Source of the DNA: Microbispora rosea subsp. aerata
Lineage (GTDB): Bacteria; Actinomycetota; Actinomycetes; Streptosporangiales; Streptosporangiaceae
DNA: 64,000 bases
Reading direction: 5' to 3'
Assembly: GCF_014647835.1 (NCBI RefSeq)
Contig: NZ_BMPY01000006.1
Span: forward strand, 124,001-188,000
This document shows positions 45,251 to 54,872 of this stretch, piece by piece (positions within the stretch are counted from its first letter, which is position 1; every line of letters begins with the position of its first letter). Below the pieces are notes generated by a model. That model saw only the letters and a program-made list of their open reading frames with translations. It ran no database searches and was not told the origin of the DNA. The translations under genes were made by a program, and so were the position numbers.

Positions 45251-45745
45251 ATGACAGCAGACCTGGCGGGCCCGGGAGCCGCGACGGCGCCTCCGTGGTT
45301 GACCTCGGTGTTCGAGCGGGACGACGTCGCCGGTTTGTCCCTGCCTCCCTCCGCGACGTGCACCTTCCACGGACGCACCACGTCCGCGGCCGCCGCGCGG
45401 GACTTCACCGCCAGGACGCTGCGCGGCTGGGGCGTGCCCGCCCTCGTGGCGGACGCGCAGATCGTGGTGTCGGAGCTGGTGACGAACGCGCTGCGGCACG
45501 CCCCCGACGACCCCGCCGACGCCCCGCCGATCCGGCTGAGGCTGGTGAAGCACCGCTTTCATATCGGCTGCGGCGTGAGCGACGCCAGCGCCCGGGTGCC
45601 CGCGATCTCACCCTGGAGCGACCTGTCGGAGTCGGGCCGGGGGCTGCACCTGGTCGAGGCGCTGACCGCGGCGTGGGGATGGATCCTCACGCGCGGCGGG
45701 GGCAAGGTCGTCTGGGCGCTGTTCGACGCCTCACCCGCCTCCTGA
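45251..45745 (+). CDS. RsbW-like ATP-binding (anti-sigma type) protein
   Basis: A 164-residue HATPase_c protein. N box VVSELVTNALRHAP, then VSDASARVPAI (G1-like D) and SESGRGLHLVEALTAAWG (G2) are recognisable. This class sits beside DUF5753 regulators in actinomycetes and is thought to bind partner regulators or sigma factors. ATG 45251 is chosen; GTG 45230 is an alternative. Confidence 0.9.
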   Translation: MTADLAGPGAATAPPWLTSVFERDDVAGLSLPPSATCTFHGRTTSAAAARDFTARTLRGWGVPALVADAQIVVSELVTNALRHAPDDPADAPPIRLRLVKHRFHIGCGVSDASARVPAISPWSDLSESGRGLHLVEALTAAWGWILTRGGGKVVWALFDASPAS

Positions 45746-45810
45746 CCGGCACGCTCCACGCCCGGTCGTACGCCGGTCACCGGAGCGCGGCATGCGGTCG
45801 TACCAAAACG

Positions 45811-45842
45811 GACGCGGCCCGCCGGGAGAGGCGGGCCGCGTC
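45811..45842. terminator. Bidirectional terminator hairpin
   Basis: Arms GACGCGGCCCGCC (45811-45823) and GGCGGGCCGCGTC (45830-45842), perfect 13-bp stem with six-base loop, between convergent genes. An A-run (CCAAAACG) on the left gives a short U stretch for the leftward transcript. Confidence 0.88.
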
Positions 45843-45907
45843 TGTCGATGTCGGTTTCGCTCGCCGAGCGCAAGAGGGGCGAACGTCGGTTTCCCAGTGG
45901 CGCCGGT

Positions 45908-46618
45908 TCAGCCCTGCTCGGCCTCGCCGGTGATCTGCTCGGCGGCCTCCTCGGGCGACTGCTCCAGGTCCTGGTCGGCCTGGGCCTGCGCGGAGGCCTT
46001 GTCCAGCCGCACCCAGCTCGTGATGCTCTCGATCGCGAACAGCGCGAGCAGATACACCGTGAGGACGGCCGCCGCGAGGGTCAGCCAGCCGGCGGCGGCG
46101 GCCAGCCCCAGGATCAGCAGGCGGACCTCCCAGCCGAGCCCGGCCAGATACACCCAGGCGGGGGGCCAGATGCCCTGCCGGGTGCGGTAGACCGTGTCGT
46201 ACGTGTGGTAGCCGATCACGTAGATGAGCACGAACAGCAGCCACTTGGGCGTGTCCTCGGCCAGCCCGAGCAGGATGATCGTCATGAACTCGGCCCCGCG
46301 CAGCAGCGGGGGAGTGAGCCAGTCGAGACGGCCCAGGTGGTCGCGGCCCGCGGTGGGCAGCACCAGCACGAGCAGCACGGCGACGGGCGCGAGCAGGCTC
46401 GCGCCGTCGGTGAGGACGCCGTAGTAGGCCAGCGCGGCGATCGCGAGCACCGCCACCACGGTCGCGGGCACGGGCGGCAGCAGCCGGCCAAGGCTGCCCT
46501 TCAGCGCGGTGGCGAGCGGGCCGTCGTCGCGGTAGGCGAGCAGGCGCGCGGTCTGGATGCGGCGGCGCTCCTCGTCGGGGTCGGGGAGCTGCGTGGTGGC
46601 CTGCGGCTGAGTGATCAT
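45908..46618 (-). CDS. DUF5941 domain membrane protein
   Basis: A 236-residue protein with about six hydrophobic helices after a 40-residue cytoplasmic N-terminus; an acidic, Gln/Glu-rich C-terminal tail follows. Its pattern (GVLTDGASLLAPVAVLLVLV, RLDWLTPPLLRGAEFMTIILLG) fits DUF5941, which in other actinomycetes is often fused behind the CDP-alcohol phosphotransferase that here is the separate upstream gene. ATG 46618 overlaps that gene's stop (ATGA). Confidence 0.8.
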   Translation of the reverse strand: MITQPQATTQLPDPDEERRRIQTARLLAYRDDGPLATALKGSLGRLLPPVPATVVAVLAIAALAYYGVLTDGASLLAPVAVLLVLVLPTAGRDHLGRLDWLTPPLLRGAEFMTIILLGLAEDTPKWLLFVLIYVIGYHTYDTVYRTRQGIWPPAWVYLAGLGWEVRLLILGLAAAAGWLTLAAAVLTVYLLALFAIESITSWVRLDKASAQAQADQDLEQSPEEAAEQITGEAEQG

Positions 46619-48219
46619 GCGAGCGACCTCAGGAAACGTCCGGTGAGGGTGTAGACAGCCGCGACGCTGCCCCAGATGATCAGCGTGAGGAACGTGACCC
46701 GGGGATCGAAGAACGCGGCGGTGATCGCGATGGCGGCGAAGCGCTCGCCGATGGGGAACACGATCATCTTGCGGGCCCAGTGGATCGGGCGGAACTTGCC
46801 GGCCTTGGTCCACAGCTTCAGCAGCCCGCGCACGCCGGTGTTCCGGCTCGCCCTGCGCTGCTCCAGCGCCTCCCGCAGCGGACGGTCGTCGGCGACCGTC
46901 AGGTCCAGCGTGGGCAGCGGCACGGGCGCCTTGCGCCGGTTGGCCGCGCCGAACGAGAAGTCCAGCAGGTGCTTGACCGACTGGAGGGCCAGCGCGATCA
47001 GCGCCAGCGTCCAGATGCTCTCGCCATCGCCGAACTGCCCCGACACCGTCGCGCCGACCGCGAGGCCGACGAAGACGGCGTACTCCTTGAACCGGTCGAA
47101 GGTGGCGTCGAGCCAGGCGCCGAGCACACCGAACTTGCGCGCGTAGCGGGCGAGCTGGCCGTCCACGCAGTCGAAGACGAACGCGAAGTAGATGAGCAGC
47201 GCGCCGGCCACCGCGCCCCAGCGGGTGCCGGTGGCGAACGCGCCCGCCGACAGCAGGCCCAGGGCGATCGAGATCAGCGTCACCTGGTTGGGCGTGAGCC
47301 CCCGCCGGGCCGCCCAGCGGGCGATGAAACGCGAGTAGGTGCTGACGAAGAACGTGGTGAAGAAGCCGTCGGCGCCCTTCACGGCGTTGTTCAGCCGGGC
47401 CCGGTCCTCGTCGTAGCCCGCCATCTCCACCAGCGCCTCGTCGGCCTCGGCCTGGCTGCGGATGCGGCGGAAGAACAGGTCGCGGCGGCCGCGCCGGCCC
47501 ACCGACACGCCACGCCTGACGAGGCCGAGCACGACGAGCTCGGTCACGTCGTCCTCGGGGCCGAACAGGTGGGCCATGTCCGCCAGCTCGCGGGCGACCT
47601 CGGCGAGGGTCGGCAGGTGCCGCTGGTGGAGGTGGAGCGGCCCGAGCAGCGCGGCGTTCGGCCGGGTCACCGCGTGGTAGGCGGTGCCGACCGAGACGAT
47701 CCGGCTGCGGCCGATGCGGGTGCGCTGGGGCAGCCCCTCGATGGCCTTCTGGCCGATCTCGGGCTCCGCCTCCTCGATCGGCACCATCTCCTCTTCCTGC
47801 GGAGGCGCGTTCTCGTCCGCCTCCTCGCGCTGCTCGCGGACGACCAGCGCGATCGCGCCCCGCTTGGCCTTGGTGAGCTGGTAGATCAGCTCGTCGTGGA
47901 CCAGCGAGTCGGCCGGCAGGATCAGCAGGTTGTCCTCGAGGCCCTCGACCAAGTCGGCCAGCGCGCGCAGGTCGCCGGCGATGTCAGGGCTCGCCACCAC
48001 CCGGCCGTGCGGCCTGCGATAGGCGGGGACGTGCAACGGCCGGGCGATCGTCGTCGGCTCGGGGTCCAGCGCGGCGGCCTGGGCGAGCAGCCTGTCGTAC
48101 GCGGAGGGGGCCCCGGGCAGTGATTTCAGCGTGATGTCCGCGGGCAGGGCGGGCTGGCCGCCGGGTGGCGGGGGACTGATCGGGCCGGGCGGAGAGCCCA
48201 GCAGGACCACGCGGGTCAT
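46615..48219 (-). CDS. CDP-alcohol phosphatidyltransferase family protein with N-terminal extension
   Basis: A 534-residue protein. Residues 1-290 form a soluble domain, possibly a degenerate nucleotidyltransferase-like fold (ASPDIAGDLRALADLVEGL); residues about 300-534 are a membrane CDP-alcohol phosphotransferase with the complete D-x2-D-G-x2-A-R-x8-G-x3-D-x3-D catalytic motif (FDCVDGQLARYARKFGVLGA, then WLDATFDR). It should transfer a phospho-alcohol from a CDP-activated donor, making a phospholipid or polar head-group; the acceptor is unknown. ATG 48219. Confidence 0.87.
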   Translation of the reverse strand: MTRVVLLGSPPGPISPPPPGGQPALPADITLKSLPGAPSAYDRLLAQAAALDPEPTTIARPLHVPAYRRPHGRVVASPDIAGDLRALADLVEGLEDNLLILPADSLVHDELIYQLTKAKRGAIALVVREQREEADENAPPQEEEMVPIEEAEPEIGQKAIEGLPQRTRIGRSRIVSVGTAYHAVTRPNAALLGPLHLHQRHLPTLAEVARELADMAHLFGPEDDVTELVVLGLVRRGVSVGRRGRRDLFFRRIRSQAEADEALVEMAGYDEDRARLNNAVKGADGFFTTFFVSTYSRFIARWAARRGLTPNQVTLISIALGLLSAGAFATGTRWGAVAGALLIYFAFVFDCVDGQLARYARKFGVLGAWLDATFDRFKEYAVFVGLAVGATVSGQFGDGESIWTLALIALALQSVKHLLDFSFGAANRRKAPVPLPTLDLTVADDRPLREALEQRRASRNTGVRGLLKLWTKAGKFRPIHWARKMIVFPIGERFAAIAITAAFFDPRVTFLTLIIWGSVAAVYTLTGRFLRSLA

Positions 48220-48480
48220 GGCAACCTTTCACGCAACGGGGGGGAGATCAGGCCCTCAGGCTTGACCGGCGCGGGAAGTCCGCCGGAAGCCAAAGCTTAG
48301 TGACCTTTCGGTTGAGCCGATGCACCCCAGGTTTACCGTACGGCCCCTGGATGTACAGCTTGGGGCCGGTTCGTCACCGGGCATCATCGCCGGATCATTA
48401 CCGAATTTTCACCTTTCCTGCCCTTCGGTGGGGCGATTTCCCGATCGGCGGGCACCCGCGTACGCCCCTACGATGGCGGG

Positions 48481-49428
48481 GTGAGTCTCTACCGGGACGA
48501 GGGCGTCGTGCTGCGCACCCAGAAGCTGGGTGAGGCCGACCGCATCATCACCCTCCTCACCCGGCGCACCGGCAAGGTCCGCGGCGTGGCCAAGGGCGTG
48601 CGCAGGACCACCTCGCGCTTCGGCGCGCGGCTGGAGCCGTTCTCCCACGTCGACCTCCAGCTCCACACCGGCAGGTCGCTCGACGTGATCACCCAGGTCG
48701 AGACCCTGCACCCGTACGGCGAGGCGATCGTGGCCGACTACGCCCGATACACCGCCGGGACGGCGATGCTGGAGACGGCCGACCGGCTGACCGTGGGGGA
48801 GAAGGAGCCGGCGCTGCGCCAGTTCCTGCTGCTGGTCGGCGGGCTGCGCACGCTCGCCGAGGGCGGCCACGAGGCCCGGCTGGTGCTCGACGCGTTCTTC
48901 CTGCGCTCGCTGGCCGTGGCGGGCTACGCCCCCGCGCTGTCGGAGTGCGCCCGGTGCGGCGCGGAGGCCGTACGCGCCTTCGCGATCGTCGCGGGCGGCG
49001 TGGTGTGCGGCTCCTGCCGCCCGCCCGGCGCCGCGGTGCCCGCCGCGGAGACGATCGCGCTGATGATCGCCCTGCTGCGCGGCGACTGGGCGACCGCCGA
49101 CGCCTCCGAGCCCCGGCACCGCGCCGAGTGCAGCGGCCTAGTCGCCGCGTACCTGCAGTGGCACCTGGAGCACGGCATCCGCTCGCTGCGCCACGTGGAA
49201 CGCGAGTGGCCCGCACGGGAGCCCGCCGACCCTTCGCTCACCCGGCCCGCGTCCGCAGGCCCTTCACCCGCCTGGTCCGGGTCTGCGGGTCCTGCCCCCG
49301 CGCGAGAGCCCGCAGGCCCTTCGCCCGCCCGGCCCGAACGGGAGCCCGCGAGCCCTGCCCCCGCTTGGCCGGAGCAGTGCGAGGAACGCGCGGAATCCGC
49401 ACCGGATCCACACATCTCCCGCACCTGA
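48481..49428 (+). CDS. recO: DNA repair protein RecO (with low-complexity tail)
   Basis: A 315-residue recombination mediator that anneals ssDNA and loads RecA with RecR. OB-fold N-terminus (SLYRDEGVVLRTQKLGEADRI), helical core and a C4 zinc site (CARCGAE ... CGSC at about 156-181). Family length is about 240-270; after HVEREWPAR the protein carries about 70 residues of Pro/Ala/Ser/Glu repeats (GPSPA, EPASPAPA), probably disordered. GTG start at 48481. Confidence 0.93.
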   Translation: MSLYRDEGVVLRTQKLGEADRIITLLTRRTGKVRGVAKGVRRTTSRFGARLEPFSHVDLQLHTGRSLDVITQVETLHPYGEAIVADYARYTAGTAMLETADRLTVGEKEPALRQFLLLVGGLRTLAEGGHEARLVLDAFFLRSLAVAGYAPALSECARCGAEAVRAFAIVAGGVVCGSCRPPGAAVPAAETIALMIALLRGDWATADASEPRHRAECSGLVAAYLQWHLEHGIRSLRHVEREWPAREPADPSLTRPASAGPSPAWSGSAGPAPAREPAGPSPARPEREPASPAPAWPEQCEERAESAPDPHISRT

Positions 49429-49458
49429 GGACCGGTCGAGACGCAATACCCTCGGTAC

Positions 49459-50265
49459 ATGGTCCGTCCTCCCTCTCCGCACCCGTCCGGGGCGACCCCG
49501 CCCGCCATCCCGCCCGACCTGCTGCCGCGACACGTGGCGATCGTCATGGACGGCAACGGCCGCTGGGCCAAGGCACGCGGGCTGCCCAGGACCGAGGGCC
49601 ACAAGATGGGCGAGGCGTCGCTGTTCGACGTGATCGAGGGCGCCATCGAGCTCGGCATCCCCTACCTGTCGGCGTACGCCTTCTCCACCGAGAACTGGAA
49701 GCGCTCGCCGGACGAGGTGCGCTTCCTCATGGGATTCAACCGCGACGTCATCCGCCGGCGGCGCGACCAGCTCAACGAGATGGGCGTGCGGGTCCGCTGG
49801 GCCGGGCGTCCCGGGCGGCTGTGGAAGAGCGTCATCAAGGAGCTCGAGGACGCCGAGCGGATGACGGTCGGCAACAGCACGCTGACCCTCCAGTTCTGCG
49901 TGAACTACGGCGGCCGCGCGGAGATCGTCGACGCGGCGGTGAAGCTCGCGCGCGACATCGCCGCCGGCCGGGTCAAGGCCGACAAGGTCTCGGAGAAGGT
50001 CTTCGCCCGCTACCTGGACGAGCCGGAGATCCCGGACGTGGATCTGTTCCTGCGCTCGTCCGGCGAGCAGCGCACCTCCAACTTCCTGCTCTGGCAGTCC
50101 GCGTACGCCGAGATGGTCTTCCTCAATCAGCTGTGGCCCGACTTCGACCGCCGGGACCTGTGGCAGGCGTGCGAGATCTACGCCAAACGCGACCGCAGGT
50201 ATGGCGGGGCCGTGCCCAACGAGGTCGGCCCCGAATACGGGAACGGCGCGGTGACGGCCCGATAA
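49459..50265 (+). CDS. uppS: Isoprenyl (undecaprenyl/decaprenyl) diphosphate synthase
   Basis: A 268-residue cis-prenyltransferase that builds the C50-C55 lipid carrier for peptidoglycan from farnesyl or geranyl diphosphate and isopentenyl diphosphate. [20 protein letters not shown] (catalytic D31), [11 protein letters not shown] and the [20 protein letters not shown] motif are intact. ATG 49459, 30 bases after recO; the recO-uppS order is conserved in actinobacteria. Confidence 0.95.
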   Translation: MVRPPSPHPSGATPPAIPPDLLPRHVAIVMDGNGRWAKARGLPRTEGHKMGEASLFDVIEGAIELGIPYLSAYAFSTENWKRSPDEVRFLMGFNRDVIRRRRDQLNEMGVRVRWAGRPGRLWKSVIKELEDAERMTVGNSTLTLQFCVNYGGRAEIVDAAVKLARDIAAGRVKADKVSEKVFARYLDEPEIPDVDLFLRSSGEQRTSNFLLWQSAYAEMVFLNQLWPDFDRRDLWQACEIYAKRDRRYGGAVPNEVGPEYGNGAVTAR

Positions 50266-50626
50266 GGGTCTCCGTACGGGCTCCTCTGCCGCCGCTGGGG
50301 CGCGGCGGTCGGCGTACGGGCTCTTCGGAGAGGGGCCGGCAGTCCGCACGGCCGCGCCAGACAAATGGCCAAGCGCCCCGCTCGCGCCGGACACGTGGCC
50401 CCAGGCGCTCCGCCCCTGCCGAAAACGAGGGCGAGCGCCTCGCTGGCGTCGAAAGCGCGGCCGGATGCTCCGCTCGCGCCGAGACCCTGAGCCTCGTCCA
50501 TGCCGAAAGCGTGGCGAGCGCCTCACGCGCGAAAGCGTGGGCGAGCGCCTCGCTAGCGCCGAAAGTATGGCACCGCCCCGGGAAAGACCTCCTGGGGAAA
50601 GACCTCCCGCCGCCGTGGCCCGACCG
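50266..50626. other. Gap between uppS and CGNR gene holding degenerate repeats
   Basis: 361 bases between convergent genes. The right half is occupied by the repeats listed at 50418-50575. The left half has no hairpin with a T tract and no credible gene. Confidence 0.6.
50418..50575. repeat. Degenerate tandem repeat, unit about 28 bp (5-6 copies)
   Basis: Variants of GCCGAAAGCGTGGGCGAGCG plus CCTCGC recur: near 50418, 50447, 50476, 50499, 50527 and 50556 (partial). Copies differ at several positions and length varies slightly. Read on the minus strand they would encode RFRxxRG repeats, but no start is in place. Confidence 0.65.
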
Positions 50627-51175
50627 TCAGGAGGCGTCGCGGCGGCGGGCCCGGTACGCGGCGACGTGCATGCGGTTTCCGCAGGTGCGGCTGTCGCAGT
50701 AGACCCGGGAGCGGTTCCTCGACTCGTCCACGAAAACCTGCGAGCAGTCGGACGCGGCGCACACGCGCAGGCGATCCCGCTCGTTCTGCACGAACACGTG
50801 GGCGAGCGCGACGCCGCAGTCGGCGGCCAGGTGCTCGGCGACCGACGCGTCCGGCGCGAAGTAGTGGACGTGGAGCGGGTGGCCGTCGTGCTCGGTGAGG
50901 CTCGGCGTGATGCGGGTGCGCCGCAGCAGCGTGTTGAGCAGGCCGACCGCCGTCGGCTGGTCCGGCGCGGTGAACACGGCGTGGAACTCCTGGCGCAGGG
51001 CCCGGACCTCGGCGAGGTCCCGCTGGGTCACCGTGCCGACCCCGCTGACCTGTCGCCTGCGGATGAACTCCTCCAGATCGCCGACCTCGGTCAGCCCGTC
51101 GCGCTCCCCGGCGCCGGTGTTGATGAGGTCCACCACCGTCGCCAGCGAATACACCATGTCATGGCTGAACGGCAC
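50627..51175 (-). CDS. CGNR zinc-finger (ABATE domain) transcriptional regulator
   Basis: A 182-residue protein with an N-terminal helical ABATE/DUF1470-type domain (1-130) and a C-terminal treble-clef zinc finger: CAASDCSQVFVDESRNRSRVYCDSRTCGNR in outline (CxxxxC ... C-D-S-x-x-CGNR). Such proteins are presumed stress-response transcription factors in actinobacteria. GTG 51175 after GGGAG. An ATG at 51180 is out of frame. Confidence 0.9.
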   Translation of the reverse strand: MPFSHDMVYSLATVVDLINTGAGERDGLTEVGDLEEFIRRRQVSGVGTVTQRDLAEVRALRQEFHAVFTAPDQPTAVGLLNTLLRRTRITPSLTEHDGHPLHVHYFAPDASVAEHLAADCGVALAHVFVQNERDRLRVCAASDCSQVFVDESRNRSRVYCDSRTCGNRMHVAAYRARRRDAS

Positions 51176-51252
51176 GGCATCTCCCTATATGTCGCGGCGG
51201 GCTTGTCGCGGCGCAGGCAGCGTACCTCTCAAAAAGCCCGCGCGGGACGGGG

Positions 51253-51654
51253 TCAGCTCTTTCCCGTGGCCTTCCCGGACGACTCCGCGCACGAGGAGCA
51301 GGTGCCGAAGACCTCGACGGTGTGGGTGACGTTGATGAAGCCGTGCTCGGCCCCGATGACCTCCGCCCACCGCTCGACGTCCGGCCCGGCCACCTCGACC
51401 GTGCGCCCGCAGTCCCGGCACATCAGGTGGTGGTGGTGCGTGTCGGACTGACAGGCGCGGTAGACCGACTCGCCGTCGTCGGTGCGCAGCACGTCGACCC
51501 GGCCGGCGTCGGAGAGCGACTGGAGCGCCCGGTACACGGTCGTCAGGCCGATCTTCGAGCCCACCGCGCGCATTTCGGCGAACACGTCCTGCGCGCTACG
51601 GAACCCCCGGCTCTGGCGGAGGATCTCGTGAACGGCGTCGCGGCTCTTCGTCAT
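51253..51654 (-). CDS. zur: Zinc uptake regulator Zur (Fur family)
   Basis: A 133-residue Fur-family repressor. Winged helix (SAQDVFAEMRAVGSKIGLTTVYRALQSLSDAGRVDVL), the metal region THHHHLMCRDCGRTVEV and the second structural pair CSSCAES give the two CxxC zinc sites. Location beside recO-uppS and glyS matches actinobacterial zur (FurB), the zinc-responsive member, rather than Fur. No zinc transporter genes lie nearby. ATG 51654. Confidence 0.88.
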   Translation of the reverse strand: MTKSRDAVHEILRQSRGFRSAQDVFAEMRAVGSKIGLTTVYRALQSLSDAGRVDVLRTDDGESVYRACQSDTHHHHLMCRDCGRTVEVAGPDVERWAEVIGAEHGFINVTHTVEVFGTCSSCAESSGKATGKS

Positions 51655-51709
51655 CAGGACTCCTGTGTACGGCTTCGCCCTACGACCTAATAGGTTAGGC
51701 CGGTTCGCG

Positions 51710-52132
51710 TCAGATCAGTCCGAATCGTGTGGCGGCGAGGAGAATGAGGAACGTCCCGACCGCCACGCGCAGCAGCCGCCCCACCGGACGCAGCGACGGC
51801 CATGACAAGTAGGCCAGCCAGGTGATGAACGCGAGCACCGGGAGCACCGCCACCCCGCCACGCCAGTCCGGCACCACCAGCGCGGTGATCAGCAAAGCGA
51901 CCATGACCAGCGGCGTCAGCCAGCGGGGCTGCTGGAACAGGAAGACCAGCGGCGCGGCGCTGCGGCGCTCGACCTCCGCGCGCAGCCCGGTCGCGCCGGG
52001 CGTGAAGAACTGCTCGCCCGGCGGCAGCGGCCGTCGCACCCGCGGCGGCGCGGCGTTTCCCCGGGCGGGGGACTTTTTCGCCAGAGGATGGGCGGGCACC
52101 TGACGGCGCGGCGGTTCGGTTTCGCTTCCCAC
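51710..52132 (-). CDS. DUF6703-like two- or three-TM membrane protein
   Basis: A 140-residue protein (GTG 52132; a GTG at 52177 is an alternative) with a basic Pro/Arg-rich N-terminal 45 residues, then FLFQQPRWLTPLVMVALLITALVVPDW and two more hydrophobic helices. It resembles small actinobacterial membrane proteins labelled DUF6703, of unknown function. I am not certain of the family. Confidence 0.7.
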   Translation of the reverse strand: MGSETEPPRRQVPAHPLAKKSPARGNAAPPRVRRPLPPGEQFFTPGATGLRAEVERRSAAPLVFLFQQPRWLTPLVMVALLITALVVPDWRGGVAVLPVLAFITWLAYLSWPSLRPVGRLLRVAVGTFLILLAATRFGLI

Positions 52133-52606
52133 GCGTTCGAGCCTAATGCCGTCACCTGACGGCGTTCCAACGAACACGGGTCAGGCGGCCGTACGTCGCC
52201 GCGCGGCCGGCCGCTTTCATTCGGGGAGGCCGTCGTCTCGGCAGGTGCGAGGCCGCCGCGCTCGCGGCCCGGTCGGCGCTGCGCGGCTGTCAACCGGCCT
52301 CGGCGGCTGCGGGCCGCCGGGCTCGCGCGGATGGGTCGGCGCCGTACGCCCCGGCCGGCCTCGGCGGATGCAGGCCGCCGTGCTCGCGTACTCCGGCCGG
52401 CGATCGCGCACCCGGACCGGCCTCGGCGGGTGCGGGCTGTCGGGCTTGCACAGCCGGGTCGGCGCCCGTACGCCCTGTCGCCTTCGGCGGATGCGGGCCG
52501 CCGGCTCGCGCGCCGGGCCGGCCTCGGCGGGCAAGGATCGGCGGAGGGCGGCCGGGGAGGCCGGCCCGCGTGCCCCCTGCTCGGCGGGCCGTACGGGAGG
52601 GGTGGC
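52133..52606. other. Gap holding a 62-bp degenerate tandem repeat
   Basis: 474 bases between divergent genes. The repeat listed at 52235-52545 fills most of it; frames on both strands are repetitive and are not called as genes. Confidence 0.6.
52235..52545. repeat. Degenerate tandem repeat, period about 62 bp (about 5 copies)
   Basis: The core CCGGCCTCGGCGGatGCGGG followed by CCGCCGGGCTCGCG recurs at about 52294, 52355, 52417, 52479 and 52518 (the last spacing is short), with a weaker copy near 52240. Successive copies are 61-62 bases apart and diverged. Very GC-rich. Confidence 0.65.
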
Positions 52607-52936
52607 ATGCTGGGCGGCATGCTCGCCGTGATCCGCTACTCGGTGCCGGGCGCCCGCGCCGACGAGTTCGCCGCCCAGGCGCGTGCCATCCTCGACCTGC
52701 TGGCCGCGCAGCCGGGATATCTGCGCGGGCAGATCGGCAGGTCGGTGGACGAGCCGGCGCTGTGGGCGATCGTCAGCGAGTGGGAGGGGGCGGGTTACTA
52801 CCGGCGTGCCCTGTCCGCGGCCCGTGTGGTGATGTATCCCCTGATGACCCTTATGATCAACGAGCCCAGCGCGTTCGAGGGCGTCTACACACCGCCGGGC
52901 GAGGGGGCGAGCGCGGGGACCGTGGGCAAGGCTTGA
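52607..52936 (+). CDS. Antibiotic biosynthesis monooxygenase-like (ABM) protein
   Basis: A 109-residue protein with the dimeric alpha-beta-barrel pattern: [60 protein letters not shown]. This family includes small monooxygenases and heme-degrading enzymes; the substrate is unknown. ATG 52607 follows GGGAGGGG. Located 164 bases before glyS and possibly co-transcribed. Confidence 0.82.
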   Translation: MLGGMLAVIRYSVPGARADEFAAQARAILDLLAAQPGYLRGQIGRSVDEPALWAIVSEWEGAGYYRRALSAARVVMYPLMTLMINEPSAFEGVYTPPGEGASAGTVGKA

Positions 52937-53100
52937 GCGCGGGGGCGCCGGATTCCCCTAAGCTTGAGCACGGATCCTGGCAGGTGGCCGGACGTCCCGC
53001 AGCCGCGACACGGCGGCCGGACCGGCCCGCCCGCTTCAGCGAGCATCGCACCGCTGACCCCGATCTCAACGCCGACACCCAGCCGGATGGAGTTCCACTG

Positions 53101-54486
<1,386 letters not shown>

Positions 54487-54496
54487 ATCACCATGC

Positions 54497-54534
54497 CAAG
54501 GCGCCTGTCCGGAAATATCCGGACAGGCGCCTTG
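54497..54534 (+). terminator. glyS terminator
   Basis: Arms CAAGGCGCCTGTCCGGA (54497-54513) and TCCGGACAGGCGCCTTG (54518-54534) form a perfect 17-bp stem with loop AATA, followed by TGTATT. Starts 11 bases after the glyS stop. Confidence 0.95.
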
Positions 54535-54580
54535 TGTATTGATCGGCGCCCGCGGCCAGGCGCCGTCAGCCTTCACGTTT

Positions 54581-54805
54581 GCGACCCTCGACCGCCCGAA
54601 GGGCGACCGCCACACCGCGATGCGTGCGGTCGCCGTGATCAGCGCTTGAGTGTTGCGATCCTCGGCCGCCCCGGAGGACGACCGCCGCTGTGGCCGCGGG
54701 CGCGATGCCGCCGAGCACGGGCACAGCCCCGAGCGGGAGGGGCCGAGGATCGCAACGCCCTTCACCGGCATGCGCGCGAGCACCCGCCAGGAGATGGCGG
54801 TCGCC
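54581..54805. repeat. Nested inverted/direct repeat element
   Basis: Arms GTTGCGATCCTCGGCC (54652-54667) and GGCCGAGGATCGCAAC (54741-54756) pair perfectly over 16 bp around a 73-base centre. A diverged direct copy of the left arm with its flank starts near 54581 (GCGACCCTCGACCGCCCGAA), itself containing GGCGACCGC/GCGGTCGCC (9 bp). Palindromic, intergenic and non-coding in look: a REP/BIME-like element or miniature transposon relic. Confidence 0.7.
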
Positions 54806-54872
54806 CTCCGGGGCGGGCACGGGGCGTGGCTGAACGAGGCTGCGCGCCGGCGGACCGGCGGCCGCGTGGGTG

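Noticed and set aside
50418-50575. Possible CRISPR array
   Set aside because: Units are tandem and degenerate with no unique spacers and no cas genes.
52235-52545. Second possible CRISPR-like periodic array
   Set aside because: Whole 62-bp unit is repeated and diverged, so there are no spacers; no cas genes.
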